64,000 nucleotides of DNA from Alphaproteobacteria bacterium (GTDB taxonomy: Bacteria > Pseudomonadota > Alphaproteobacteria > JACAEB01). Position numbers and translations under genes: made by a program. The DNA is taken from positions 62,001 through 126,000 of the forward strand of contig JACKLE010000004.1 of the NCBI GenBank assembly GCA_024236075.1. Reading direction: 5' to 3'. Below are positions 45,940-55,620 of the stretch, one piece after another. How positions within the stretch are numbered: the stretch's first letter is position 1; each line of letters begins with the position of its first letter. Below the pieces are notes generated by a model. That model was not told the origin of the DNA. It did not search any database and saw only the letters and a program-made list of their open reading frames with translations.

Positions 45940-48684
45940 ATGGTCTTCCTGCCGCCCCAAAGCCCCTCGCCGACGCGGATCCTCGGATTCGACGTGAGCC
46001 TGTTGAGCGGCTGGTACGCGAGCCGCCGCGCTCCGAGCACGCAGTCCGCGAGCCTCCTGGCCGCCGCGGCGGGCGCCGCCTCGAAGGAAGTCGTCAAGCC
46101 GCCCTGGGACAAGGGGGAAGACGCGGCCGCCGCGGATGCGCGCGTGCGCGAGATCCTCGGCGGACGGGACATCTTCAGCCTCGCGGGAACGAGCTTCGGC
46201 GGCGACGACGTGCCGACGGATCAGAAGACGCTCTTCTCGCTCTATCGCGGCATCAACGCGCTGCAGTCGCTCGCAGCCCACGCGGCCGCCAAGACGACGA
46301 GCGATCTGAGCCTCGCCGGGCTCGACCGCCGCTTCTCCGAGGCCCTGGCCAAGCTCCAGGAAATTCTCGTCAAGTCGAAGACGGAGGCCTACACCCTCGT
46401 CGAGGGCCAGATCGTGAAGAAGGCCGAGGGAAACATCGCTATCGCGCGGCCGCGCTCGGAATATCTCACGGGCGTCATCCATCGCGGTGCCTTCGACGCG
46501 GCCCTCACCGAGCTGACGGGCAACGAGGTCTTCACGGTCGCGGTGACCAAGGGATCGACCGTCACCAATGTGACAATGGACCTCTCGGCGATCTCGGGCA
46601 CGCTCAATCTCGACGCGCTGGTCACCTATATGAACCAGCAATTCGCCAATGCGGGCATCGTGACGCGCGTCGCGCGCGAGCGCATCGTGCCGCCGCCCAA
46701 AGAGGGCGACGACGGCACGGCTCCGCTGCCCGACACCTGGGGCCTGCGGATCAAGGGCGTCTCGACGGAGGTGCTCTCCTTCTCGGCCGCGGCGTCCTCG
46801 CCGGCGCTCTATCTCGTCGGAACCTCCGGCAAGGCCGACACGCAGTCGAGCGCCATCATCAAGCTCGACCAGCTCGACACCGGAACCCCCAACCAGGCGG
46901 CTTCGGCCCGCATCGATGCGAGCGAAGCGGCCGCGAGCGCCACCGCCGCCGCGCGCGACAGCCAGGGCAACGTCTATGTCGTCGGCAATGCGACCGGCGG
47001 CCTCAACGCGGAGCCCGTGAAGGGCGCGCAGGACGTCTTCCTCACCAAATACGATTCCACCGGACATCTCGTCTGGACCCGCCTTCTTGGCGCGGCGGAC
47101 AGCGCGCAGGGCTTCGGCGTCGCGGTCGACGGCTCGGACAACGTGATCGTCGCGGGCTCGGTCTCCGGCGAGCTTTCGTCCACCGCCGTCGGCGGCGGGC
47201 TCGACGGGTTCGTCACCAAGTTCTCGAGCGCGGGCGCCGAGATCTTCACCCGCCAGACCTCGCCCTTCCTCGACGACGAGGCGCTTTCGGTCACGGCCGA
47301 CGCGACGGGCGCGATCTATGTCGGCGGCACCACGAAGGGCGGCATCGCGTCGGGCTTCTCCTCCGCGGGCGGACGGGATGCCACGGTCACCAAGCTCAAT
47401 GCCGACGGGTCGCTCGCCTATCACCGCCAGTTCGGCACGACCGGCGACGACCGCGCGAACGCGGTCGCCCTCGCCTCCGACGGCGGCCTCCTCGTCGCGA
47501 GCGTCGAGAACGGGCACGGCATCCTGCGCAAATACGATTCGGCGGACGGGGTCTCGAGCGCGCTCTGGTCGATCGACCTCGGCGACCTGCAGAACGGCAC
47601 GATCTCCGGCATCGCGGTCGACGGAAGCAATGTCTATGTCGCGGGCTCGACGGCCAATGCGAGCCTCGATGCCGGCGGCGCGGCCAGCATCAACGGGACC
47701 TTCGCCGGCGCCCAGGACGGCTTCCTCACGCGCGTCGACGATGCAGGATCGAGCGCCAGCGCGGCCTATACGACCTATATCGGCACCGGCGCGACGGACC
47801 GCATCCGAGGAGTGGCTGCCGCCGGCGGCAAGGTCTATGTCGCGGGAGACACGCAGGGCGACCTCGGCGCCGCGAAGGTCGGCACGGTCAACGGCTTCGC
47901 CGCGCAGCTCGACCAGACCGGTAGCGTGGACTGGATCCACCAATATGGCGGGCGCGAGGGCTATGCCGCGGCGACCGGCATTGCGGTCGACCCGCAGGGA
48001 AGCTCGGTGCTCGACACGCTGGGCCTGCCCAAGGGCAAGCTCGACTACACCCAGGCCCGCGATCTCGTCGCCCAGACGGCCGTGCGCCCCGGCGACAGCT
48101 TCTACATCGCCGTCGACGGCGGGCACCAAAGGAAGATCACGATCGACGCCGACGAGACCTTCCGCTCCCTGAGCTTCAAGATCAATTCGGTGCTGCTTCT
48201 CGACGGCAAGGCGGAGGTGCGGCGCACCAAGGACGGCGATGTCCTGCGGATCGCCGGGAAGGAAGGCGTGCGCATCGATCTCATCGCGGGGCCGGGCGAG
48301 CGCGACGCCCTCAAGGGCCTCGGTCTGTCGAGCGGCACCATTCTCGACACCGGGCTCCCGCTTCCGGCGGCCGACGAGGAGAGCGAGGACCCGACCGACG
48401 ACGCGGAGACGGCGAAGACCTTCGGCCTCGGCATTCCCGACGACCTCTCGCTCGGCGACAAGAAGAGCGCGGGGCGCGCGGCGCAGATTCTGCTCGACGC
48501 GCTCACCGTGATCCGCAAGGTCTATCGCGAGATCACCAAGGACCCGGCCCTCGAGGCGCTGCTGCAAAAGCGGAACGGCGCAAAGGGCCCGGTGCCGCAG
48601 CACATCCGCGCCCAGCTCGCAAACTATCAGGCCGGCCTCGCGCGGCTGGAGTCGGGGCCGGATCCGGGCCTCGGCCTGTTCTAG
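45940..48684 (+). CDS. FlaEY-like flagellar protein with SBBP propeller and flagellin-IN-like segments
   Basis: Protein of about 914 aa. The centre (residues about 270-690) has SBBP-type propeller repeats (GFGVAVDGSDNVIVAGSVSG and similar). Segments on both sides look like the IN motif of hook-associated proteins and flagellins (VTMDLSAISGTLNLDALVTY, then NQQFANAGIVTRV; and RKITIDADETFRSLSFKINS). N- and C-termini are helical (FSLYRGINALQSLAAHAAAK; AAQILLDALTVIRKVYREIT). This fits the Caulobacter protein annotated FlaEY, as I recall it. ATG at 45940 is preferred over 45889; neither has a strong ribosome site. Export and function are unproved. Confidence 0.7.
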   Translation: MVFLPPQSPSPTRILGFDVSLLSGWYASRRAPSTQSASLLAAAAGAASKEVVKPPWDKGEDAAAADARVREILGGRDIFSLAGTSFGGDDVPTDQKTLFSLYRGINALQSLAAHAAAKTTSDLSLAGLDRRFSEALAKLQEILVKSKTEAYTLVEGQIVKKAEGNIAIARPRSEYLTGVIHRGAFDAALTELTGNEVFTVAVTKGSTVTNVTMDLSAISGTLNLDALVTYMNQQFANAGIVTRVARERIVPPPKEGDDGTAPLPDTWGLRIKGVSTEVLSFSAAASSPALYLVGTSGKADTQSSAIIKLDQLDTGTPNQAASARIDASEAAASATAAARDSQGNVYVVGNATGGLNAEPVKGAQDVFLTKYDSTGHLVWTRLLGAADSAQGFGVAVDGSDNVIVAGSVSGELSSTAVGGGLDGFVTKFSSAGAEIFTRQTSPFLDDEALSVTADATGAIYVGGTTKGGIASGFSSAGGRDATVTKLNADGSLAYHRQFGTTGDDRANAVALASDGGLLVASVENGHGILRKYDSADGVSSALWSIDLGDLQNGTISGIAVDGSNVYVAGSTANASLDAGGAASINGTFAGAQDGFLTRVDDAGSSASAAYTTYIGTGATDRIRGVAAAGGKVYVAGDTQGDLGAAKVGTVNGFAAQLDQTGSVDWIHQYGGREGYAAATGIAVDPQGSSVLDTLGLPKGKLDYTQARDLVAQTAVRPGDSFYIAVDGGHQRKITIDADETFRSLSFKINSVLLLDGKAEVRRTKDGDVLRIAGKEGVRIDLIAGPGERDALKGLGLSSGTILDTGLPLPAADEESEDPTDDAETAKTFGLGIPDDLSLGDKKSAGRAAQILLDALTVIRKVYREITKDPALEALLQKRNGAKGPVPQHIRAQLANYQAGLARLESGPDPGLGLF

Positions 48685-50507
48685 AGCGGCGCCGTCGCCG
48701 CCGCGAGCCAGGCGCCCGCCTGCGCATCGAGCCTTGGTCCGTGTACGGCGAGGATGCGCGCGTGATAGGCATCGATCCACGCACGCTCGGCATCCGTCAA
48801 CATGGCACGGTCGATGAGCGCGCGGTCGATGGGCGCGAGCGTCAGCGTCTCGAACCCGTGCATCGCCCGCTCGCCGCCCGGCGGCACCTCGGCGGGGGTC
48901 ACTACGACGAGGTTCTCGATCCGGATGCCGTAGGCCCCGACGCGGTAGAAGCCCGGCTCGTTCGACACGATCATGCCTTCCTCGAGAGGGGGGCTCGGCC
49001 TGCGCGAGATCGACTGCGGCCCTTCGTGCACGGAAAGATAGGCGCCGACGCCGTGGCCCGTGCCGTGATCGTAGTCGAGCCCGGCCTCCCATAGGAACTG
49101 GCGCGCGAGCACGTCGAGATGCGCCCCGGTCGTGCCCTTGGGAAAACGTGCGCGGGCGAGCGCGATATGGCCCTTGAGCACGCGCGTGAAGCGGTCGCGC
49201 ATCTCCGGCGCCGGCTCGCCGATCGCGACCGTGCGGGTGACGTCCGTCGTGCCGTCGGCATACTGTCCGCCGGAGTCGACGAGAAAGAGCTCGCCCGGCT
49301 TCATGACGCGGTTCGTGGCGCCCGTCACCCGGTAATGGACGATGGCGCCATGGGGACCCGAGCCCGAGATCGTGTCGAAGCTCAGATCCTTCAGCGCATT
49401 GGTTTCCCGACGGAAGGTCTCGAGACGGATCGCGGCGGTCACCTCGTCTAGCGTGCCCTTCGGCGCCTCGCGCGCGAGCCAGGCGAGGAAGCGCGTGAGC
49501 GCGAGGCCGTCGCGCTCGTGCGCTGCGCGTATGCCGGCAAGCTCGACGGCGTTCTTGCGCGCCTTGGGCAGGATGCAGGGGTCGGGTCCGTCGACGAGGC
49601 GGGCGCCCGAATTCTCGAGCGCGTCGAGGATCGCGCCCGGCGCCGTCGCCGAGGAGACGAGGACGCGCGCGGAGGCGCGCCCAAGGTCGGCAAGGGCGGC
49701 GGCGAAGTCGCCGAGCGGGCGCACCGCCACGCCGGCGCCCAGATGCTCGGCGACCTCGGCCGTCACCTTGGCCGGATCGACGAAGAGCGACACCCGCTCG
49801 TCGCGCCCGACGATCGCGTAGGAAAGAACGAGAGGGGTGTGCGGAACATCGCTGCCGCGGATGTTGAGCAGCCAGACGATCGATTCCGGGAGGCTCAGCA
49901 CGGCGGCGTCCGCGCCCGCCTTGGCGATGGCGGCTGCGATCTCCACGCGCTTCATCGCGCTCGTGCGTCCCGCGAGCGCCTGGGGATGGACGGCGGCGGG
50001 CGCCCCTGGCGGGGAAGGGCGGTCGGTCCAGATTCGGTCGACGAGGTTGCGCGGGACGGCGACGGCCCCGCCGCCCGCGGCTTTCGCGGCCGCCGCGATC
50101 GCCCTCGCGGATTCCCGCGAGTGGAGCCAGGGGTCGTAGCCGATGCGCTCTCCGGCCTTGAGCGCGCCTTCGAGCCAGGAGGCAAGGCTCGCTTCCGGCA
50201 CCTGATGGATCTCGAAGAGGCCGGTGTCGACCTGGAGGGGCGCCTGTGTCACATACCGCCCGTCGACGAAGAGGGCGGCGCGGTCCTTGAGGACGACGGC
50301 GGTCCCGGCCGAGCCGGTGAAGCCCGTGAGCCAGGCGAGGCGCTCGGCATTGGCGGGAACGTATTCGTTCTGAAACTCGTCGGTGCGCGGAACGAGGAAG
50401 CCCGCGAGGCCCTCCGCGGCAAGCAGTCGGCGCAGCTCGGCGATGCGCGCGGGCGTCGCCGAGCGCTCGCTCGTCTCCTCGAAACTCTGATAGAGGCCTT
50501 CACTCAT
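48681..50507 (-). CDS. pepP: Aminopeptidase P family protein (Xaa-Pro aminopeptidase)
   Basis: M24B metallopeptidase of 608 aa with two creatinase-like N-terminal domains and the pita-bread catalytic domain. The dinuclear metal ligands are seen in LVDSGGQYADGTTDVTRTV, DHGTGHGVGAYLSVHEGP, MIVSNEPGFYRVGAYG and GIRIENLVVV. It removes N-terminal residues before proline. The long form (about 600 aa) is typical of alphaproteobacteria. It overlaps prmA by 8 bp and the FlaEY-like gene tail-to-tail by 4 bp. Confidence 0.94.
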   Translation of the reverse strand: MSEGLYQSFEETSERSATPARIAELRRLLAAEGLAGFLVPRTDEFQNEYVPANAERLAWLTGFTGSAGTAVVLKDRAALFVDGRYVTQAPLQVDTGLFEIHQVPEASLASWLEGALKAGERIGYDPWLHSRESARAIAAAAKAAGGGAVAVPRNLVDRIWTDRPSPPGAPAAVHPQALAGRTSAMKRVEIAAAIAKAGADAAVLSLPESIVWLLNIRGSDVPHTPLVLSYAIVGRDERVSLFVDPAKVTAEVAEHLGAGVAVRPLGDFAAALADLGRASARVLVSSATAPGAILDALENSGARLVDGPDPCILPKARKNAVELAGIRAAHERDGLALTRFLAWLAREAPKGTLDEVTAAIRLETFRRETNALKDLSFDTISGSGPHGAIVHYRVTGATNRVMKPGELFLVDSGGQYADGTTDVTRTVAIGEPAPEMRDRFTRVLKGHIALARARFPKGTTGAHLDVLARQFLWEAGLDYDHGTGHGVGAYLSVHEGPQSISRRPSPPLEEGMIVSNEPGFYRVGAYGIRIENLVVVTPAEVPPGGERAMHGFETLTLAPIDRALIDRAMLTDAERAWIDAYHARILAVHGPRLDAQAGAWLAAATAPL

Positions 50508-51405
50508 CGCGGCGCGGGGCCTTTCGCTGCGGCTTCTCGAATACGAGAGCGATCCATTCACCCTCGCGCATCATATGGGTCCGGACAAGGCCCGCGGCAC
50601 GGGCCCGTGCGGCCAGCGCGCGCTCCTGCTCGGCAAGGAGGCCCGAGAGGATGAGCGCGGCCCCGGGCGCGAGAGCGCGCGAGAGGCCCGTCATCATGGC
50701 GACGAGCGGCCGCGCGAGGATATTCGCGAGAACGAGGTCGAAGGGCCCGCGTGCCGCGACCGCAGGGGCAAGGCCCTTCGCCGCGAGAAGGCGCACGCGG
50801 GGCCCGAGCCCCGCCTTGCGGCAGTTTTCGCGGGCCGTCGCGATGGCGACGGGGTCGATGTCGCTCGCCGTCACGGCGGCGGAGGTGAGGCGCGCGGCCG
50901 CGAGCGCCAGCACCGCCGTGCCGCAGCCGAGATCGAGGATTTTTCGCGGGCGGCTTTTGCGCAGGCGGTCCTGCAGCGCCGCGAGGCAGAGCCGCGTCGT
51001 CTCGTGATGGCCGGTGCCGAAGGCCTCGCCGGCCTCGATCTCGAGCGCCACGAGATTGGGCGGAAAGGCGCGTGCCGCATGGCGTCCGTAGAGGACGACG
51101 CGGCCGACCCGCACGGCCGGCAGGCGGTCCTGCGAGACGAGGACCCAGTCGCGCGGCGGCACGAGGTCGAGGACGAGCGCGGGAGGAGGGGCTTCGAGCC
51201 CGCGCGCGAGCGCGGCCTCGAGCGCGGCCGCGTCCGGCTCCTCGGCGAAGAGCGCTTCCAGGCGGCGGACCCCCGGCTCGGCTTCGCTCGCCATCACGGC
51301 GAAGGGCTCAGGCGCGTCGAAGGCCTCGAGGCAGGCGAGGAGAAGCGCCTCCTCTTCGGGGCGCGCCGCGAGGCTCACGCGCCAGTGCTCGGGATCGAGG
51401 GCCAC
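50500..51405 (-). CDS. prmA: Ribosomal protein L11 methyltransferase PrmA
   Basis: SAM methyltransferase of 301 aa. It shows the substrate domain and then EAGEAFGTGHHETTRLCLAA, KILDLGCGTAVLALAAARL and DLVLANILARPLVAMMTGL, the PrmA signature. It trimethylates ribosomal protein L11. The GTG at 51405 lies 3 bp after the uvrD stop, so the gene is co-transcribed with uvrD and followed by pepP. Confidence 0.94.
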   Translation of the reverse strand: MALDPEHWRVSLAARPEEEALLLACLEAFDAPEPFAVMASEAEPGVRRLEALFAEEPDAAALEAALARGLEAPPPALVLDLVPPRDWVLVSQDRLPAVRVGRVVLYGRHAARAFPPNLVALEIEAGEAFGTGHHETTRLCLAALQDRLRKSRPRKILDLGCGTAVLALAAARLTSAAVTASDIDPVAIATARENCRKAGLGPRVRLLAAKGLAPAVAARGPFDLVLANILARPLVAMMTGLSRALAPGAALILSGLLAEQERALAARARAAGLVRTHMMREGEWIALVFEKPQRKAPRRDE

Positions 51406-51408
51406 GGC

Positions 51409-53715
51409 TCAGCGCCCGTGCCGCTCGACGAAGGTCGCGATGACGCGCTTCAGCCCCGTATGCTCGAACTCGACGCCGAGCTTGTTGCCGTCGACCTCGA
51501 CGACCCGTCCGTAGCCGAATTTTTTGTGGAAGATGCGCTCGCCTTTCTCGAAGGTCGCGGCGGAAGGGTCGCTCGTCGCGACGAGCTCGGCATGGGCCTC
51601 GAGGAGCGGAGCCGAGCCCCGCGCCGTGCCCCAGGCTCCGCGCTCGGCAGCCTCCTGCATGCGCCGCCAGCCGGGGCCCGGATAGTGGCTGTCGTAGCGC
51701 GGCTCCTCCTCGTAGCGCGCGCGCCCCGAATGGAGGCCGGGTTCCACTGCGACCTCGATCGCGTCGGCGGGCAGCTCCCCCACGAAGCGCGAGGGGATCG
51801 CGGCCTGCCAGCTCCCGTGCACGCGGCGATTGGCGGCGAAGGAGACGATGGCGCGGTCCTTCGCGCGGGTGAGGCCGACATAGGCGAGGCGCCGCTCCTC
51901 CTCGAGTCCGGCCTGGCCCGACTCGTCGAGGGAGCGCTGATGCGGAAAGAGCCCTTCCTCCCAGCCGGGCAGGAAGACGGTGGCGTATTCGAGGCCTTTC
52001 GCGGCGTGCATGGTCATGAGCGTGACGCGCGCGCCCTCGCTCGCCTCCTCGCGCTCCATCACGAGGGCGATGTGCTCGAGATAGGCGCCGAGGCTGTCGA
52101 AGCCGTCCATGGAGCGCACGAGCTCCTTCAGGTTCTCGAGCTTGCCTGCGGCCTGGGGCGATTTGTCCGCCTGCCACATGGCGGTGAGGCCCGACTCGTC
52201 CAGCACCAGCTCGGCAAGCTCCGTATGCGGCATGGTGCGCGCGGCCGCCGTCCAGCGGTCGAGATCGCCGAGGAACTTGGACAGAGACGAGCGCGCGCGG
52301 GCCGTGATCTCGTCCGTGACAATGAGCCGGCGCGCCGCGAGCGAGAGCGGGATGCGCTCGGCGCGCGCAAGGCTCGCGATCTGGGAAAGCGTCGCCTCGC
52401 CGAGGCCCCGGCGCGGCTTGTTGACGATGCGCTCCATCGCGAGGTCGTCGTCGTTCTGGGCAATGAGGCGCAGATAGGCATTGGCGTCGCGGATTTCCTC
52501 CCGCTCGTAGAAGCGGGGGCCGCCGACCACGCGGTAGGGTATGCCTACCATGAGGAAGCGGTCCTCGAACTCGCGCATCTGGAAGCTCGCGCGCACGAGG
52601 ATCGCCATGTCGCTCAGGGGCTCGCCGGCCCCGTGATAGCGCTCGATGAGGTCGCAGACCGTGCGCGCCTCCTCCTCCGCGTCCCAGAAGCCGACGATCT
52701 TGACGCGCTCGCCTTCCGCGCGGTCGGTCCACAGCGTCTTGCCGAGCCGGCTCTCGTTCGCGGCGATGAGGCCGGAGGCGGCGGCGAGGATCTTCGAGGT
52801 CGAGCGGTAGTTGCGCTCCAGCCTGATGACGCGGGCGTTGGGAAAGTCGCTCTCGAAGCGCAGGATGTTGTCGACCTCCGCGCCGCGCCAGCGATAGATC
52901 GACTGGTCGTCGTCCCCGACGCAGCAGATGTTCATATGCCCGCGCGCGAGCAGGCGCAGCCAGAGATATTGGCAGACATTCGTGTCCTGATATTCGTCGA
53001 CGAGGATGTAGCGAAAGCGGCGCTGATACTCAGCGAGCACGTCCTCGTGCGCCTGAAAGATGGTGAGGTTGTGCAGGAGGAGGTCGCCGAAGTCGCAGGC
53101 ATTGAGGATCGCCAGGCGCTCCTGGTACTGCCGATAGAGGTCGATCCCGCGCCCGCCGGCGAAGACCGAGCCGTCGCCCGACGGCACCTTGTCGGGATTG
53201 AGGCCGCGGTTCTTCCAATGGTCGATCGTGGAGGCGAGGAAGCGCGCGGGCCAGCGCTTCTGGTCGATCCCTTCCGCCTCGAGGAGCTGCTTCAGGAGGC
53301 GGATCTGGTCGTCGGTGTCGAGGATGGTGAAGTTCGACTTGAGGCCGACGAGCTCGGCGTGGCGGCGCAGGATGCGCGCGGCGAGGGCGTGGAAGGTGCC
53401 CATGAAGGCCATGCCCTCGGCGACCGGGCCGATGAGCTCGGCCACGCGCTCCTTCATCTCGCGCGCGGCCTTGTTCGTGAAGGTGACGGCGAGGATCTCT
53501 CCGGGCCGCGCGAGGCCCCGGCGCAGGATGTGCGCTAGGCGCGTCGTCAGCACGCGCGTCTTGCCGGTTCCCGCGCCCGAGAGAACGAGGAGGGGGCCCT
53601 CCGTCGCCTCGACGGCGGCGCGCTGCGCCTCGTTGAGTCGCTCCAGATAGGCGGGCTGCGGAGGCGGCGCGAGGCTGCTGGCAGCCCTGGCCCGGGACGA
53701 GTCGCTGCGAGTCAT
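51409..53715 (-). CDS. uvrD: ATP-dependent DNA helicase UvrD/PcrA
   Basis: Superfamily 1 helicase of 768 aa. All motifs are visible: Q-motif LNEAQRAAVE, Walker A LSGAGTGKTRVLTTRLAHIL, Ia TFTNKAAREMKERV, II LVDEYQDTN, III VGDDDQSIYRWRGAEV, IV RLERNYRSTSKIL, V/VI VTLMTMHAAKGLEY and EERRLAYVGLTRAKDRAIVS. The C-terminus ends in the UvrD-type FVERHGR region. ATG at 53715 gives a normal length. It functions in excision and mismatch repair; a LexA-like half-site pair stands upstream. Confidence 0.97.
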   Translation of the reverse strand: MTRSDSSRARAASSLAPPPQPAYLERLNEAQRAAVEATEGPLLVLSGAGTGKTRVLTTRLAHILRRGLARPGEILAVTFTNKAAREMKERVAELIGPVAEGMAFMGTFHALAARILRRHAELVGLKSNFTILDTDDQIRLLKQLLEAEGIDQKRWPARFLASTIDHWKNRGLNPDKVPSGDGSVFAGGRGIDLYRQYQERLAILNACDFGDLLLHNLTIFQAHEDVLAEYQRRFRYILVDEYQDTNVCQYLWLRLLARGHMNICCVGDDDQSIYRWRGAEVDNILRFESDFPNARVIRLERNYRSTSKILAAASGLIAANESRLGKTLWTDRAEGERVKIVGFWDAEEEARTVCDLIERYHGAGEPLSDMAILVRASFQMREFEDRFLMVGIPYRVVGGPRFYEREEIRDANAYLRLIAQNDDDLAMERIVNKPRRGLGEATLSQIASLARAERIPLSLAARRLIVTDEITARARSSLSKFLGDLDRWTAAARTMPHTELAELVLDESGLTAMWQADKSPQAAGKLENLKELVRSMDGFDSLGAYLEHIALVMEREEASEGARVTLMTMHAAKGLEYATVFLPGWEEGLFPHQRSLDESGQAGLEEERRLAYVGLTRAKDRAIVSFAANRRVHGSWQAAIPSRFVGELPADAIEVAVEPGLHSGRARYEEEPRYDSHYPGPGWRRMQEAAERGAWGTARGSAPLLEAHAELVATSDPSAATFEKGERIFHKKFGYGRVVEVDGNKLGVEFEHTGLKRVIATFVERHGR

Positions 53716-53731
53716 GATGCGCGCAAATCTA

Positions 53732-53746
53732 GCACGAAACGCGAAC
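53732..53746 (-). promoter_or_regulatory. LexA-box-like site upstream of uvrD
   Basis: On the minus strand the bases read GTTCGCGTTTCGTGC, one mismatch from the alphaproteobacterial LexA box GTTC-N7-GTTC. The site is 17 bp upstream of the uvrD ATG. The match is direct; SOS control is inferred and not supported by any other evidence here. Confidence 0.35.
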
Positions 53747-53897
53747 GCAAGAAGCGCCGACTCGGTCATGCAGGAGATGGACGATGCCCGTCTCGAGCTT
53801 TTCCGGATCGTCGGACCGGTTGCCGTTGCGCTCCCGGGAACAGCCCGCAAAGGGGCGGTCGTGCGCCGCGCGCCAGGGCCATGGCGTCTCCCCGCGC

Positions 53898-55499
53898 TCA
53901 GCGATGCTCTTCGATGTCGGCCTCGACAAGGGCGCGATTGTAGGCGCGCAGCGCGTCCATGTAGCTGACGATGCCGACGACGCGCGCCGTCTCGCCATGG
54001 CCGACGACCGGCACGTTGTCGAGCTTGCCTTCGTCGAGGAGGGCGAGCGCCCTTCCCAGCGTGTCGGTGCGGGCAAGATGCGGCTCGTCCTCCGCGAGCG
54101 CGCGCGCCTCGCCGTCGGGCGGGGGGCGCATGAAATCGTAGACGCGCACGCGCTGGAGATGGGTGCGGTGAAAGCCCTCGCGCACGTCGATGCCCCGCCG
54201 CTCGAGCTGCCACAGGAAGATCGAGTGGCCGAGAACGCTCCGCGCGAGGACGGAGGCGACCGAGACTGCGATGAGAAGCGCGAGGGCGGTCTCGTAGTCG
54301 CGCGTGAGCTCGAAGGCGATGAGGGCCGTCGAGATCGGCGCGCCGAGGACGGCAGCCGCAACGGCTCCCATGCCCACGACGGCGTAGAAGCTCGGGCTCG
54401 AGACCTCGGCGGGCGCGAAGGCCGCCAGGACATGGCCGAAAATGGCTCCGACGCAGGCTCCGATGAGGAGCGAGGGGCTGAAGACGCCCGACGCGAAGCG
54501 CCCCGTGAGCGTGACGGCCGTCGCGACGATCTTTGCCGCGAGAATGCCGACGAGCGCGCCGAGCGCGACCTGGTCGCGGAGCACCGCGTCCGCCGTGCCG
54601 TAGCCGACGCCAAGAACCTGCGGACAGGCGAGGGCGATGAGGCCGACGAGCAGTCCCGCCGCGGCCGGTCGCAGCCATAGCGGCGGATCGAGCCGGGCCG
54701 CGAGCGATTCGAAGGTCTTCACGAGCTGGACGAAAGCGATGGCGACGACCGCCGCGACGAGCCCGAGGACGAACACGGCCCCATACTCGCCGTTCGAGAC
54801 GAGATGCATGGGCGGCATGACGAAGGCCGGATAGGGGCCGAGATGAACGCGGCTGACGACGGCGGCGGCGGCGCTCGCGATGACGATCGGTCCGAAGGCG
54901 CGCAGCGCGTAGTGGCGCAGCACCACCTCGAGCGCAAAGAGGACGCCCGCGATGGGTGCGTTGAAGGAGGCCGAGACCGCTGCCGCGACACCGGCGCCGA
55001 GCAGCGTTCGCGTCAGCTCCGGCGGAAGGTGCAGGGCGCGCGCGAGCCCCGAGCCGAGCGCTCCGCCGAGATGGGCGATGGGCCCTTCGCGACCCGCGCT
55101 CGCGCCCGAGCCGAGCGAAAGGATGGCGAGCGCACCTCCGAGGAGCGCGGGTCCCACCGCCATGCGGCCGTCGCCGACCGCGCGGGCCTCGATGAGGTCG
55201 GGGATGCCCGGCGGGCGGCGGTCCGGCAGGAGCCTCACGAGCGCCAGGCCGGTGACGAGTCCGCCGCCCGTCGGCAAGGCGAGGTAGACCCACCAGGGTC
55301 GCTCGGCCATGAGGCCGGGCAGGGCGCCGAGCAGGTTGCGCTCCAGGAAGGTGAGGGCGAGGAAGAAGGCGATGGCGACATAGCCGACGCCGATGCCCAC
55401 GAGGAGCGCGAAGAGCCAGACCGCGGGCTGGCGAAGGACCGCACGCGGAGGATCGCCGCCGAACTGCGCCTTGACCCATGCCTGAATGCCGCCCCGCAT
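53898..55499 (-). CDS. ClC-family chloride channel/transporter with CBS domains
   Basis: Membrane protein of 533 aa. It has about ten helices and ClC filter motifs GSGASAGREGP and GRFASGVFSPSLLIG; the first reads with the usual GREGP. A C-terminal cytoplasmic part of about 130 residues contains CBS-type repeats (LERRGIDVREGFH and LDNVPVVGHGETARVVGIVS). The glutamate after GR (gating Glu) suggests a proton-coupled antiporter type. It stands between uvrD and serB with gaps on both sides, so it is probably alone. Confidence 0.92.
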   Translation of the reverse strand: MRGGIQAWVKAQFGGDPPRAVLRQPAVWLFALLVGIGVGYVAIAFFLALTFLERNLLGALPGLMAERPWWVYLALPTGGGLVTGLALVRLLPDRRPPGIPDLIEARAVGDGRMAVGPALLGGALAILSLGSGASAGREGPIAHLGGALGSGLARALHLPPELTRTLLGAGVAAAVSASFNAPIAGVLFALEVVLRHYALRAFGPIVIASAAAAVVSRVHLGPYPAFVMPPMHLVSNGEYGAVFVLGLVAAVVAIAFVQLVKTFESLAARLDPPLWLRPAAAGLLVGLIALACPQVLGVGYGTADAVLRDQVALGALVGILAAKIVATAVTLTGRFASGVFSPSLLIGACVGAIFGHVLAAFAPAEVSSPSFYAVVGMGAVAAAVLGAPISTALIAFELTRDYETALALLIAVSVASVLARSVLGHSIFLWQLERRGIDVREGFHRTHLQRVRVYDFMRPPPDGEARALAEDEPHLARTDTLGRALALLDEGKLDNVPVVGHGETARVVGIVSYMDALRAYNRALVEADIEEHR

Positions 55500-55620
55500 G
55501 GGACCACTCTAAGAGCTGTTCGCGCCGCCGCAACGGCGGCGACGGACGAACGCGACGCCCGCCGGTCGGGCCGGGGGCGTCGTAGAGGTCGATCTCGACG
55601 GCGGTCGAAGCGGGTCCGCC

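Noticed and set aside
45784..49092. A minus-strand open frame of 1102 codons opposite the FlaEY-like gene
   Set aside because: The translation is arginine-rich and low in complexity, while the opposite strand shows repeats and flagellin-like segments.
50575..53538. A plus-strand open frame of 987 codons opposite prmA and uvrD
   Set aside because: It mirrors the uvrD and prmA codons and has no family signal.
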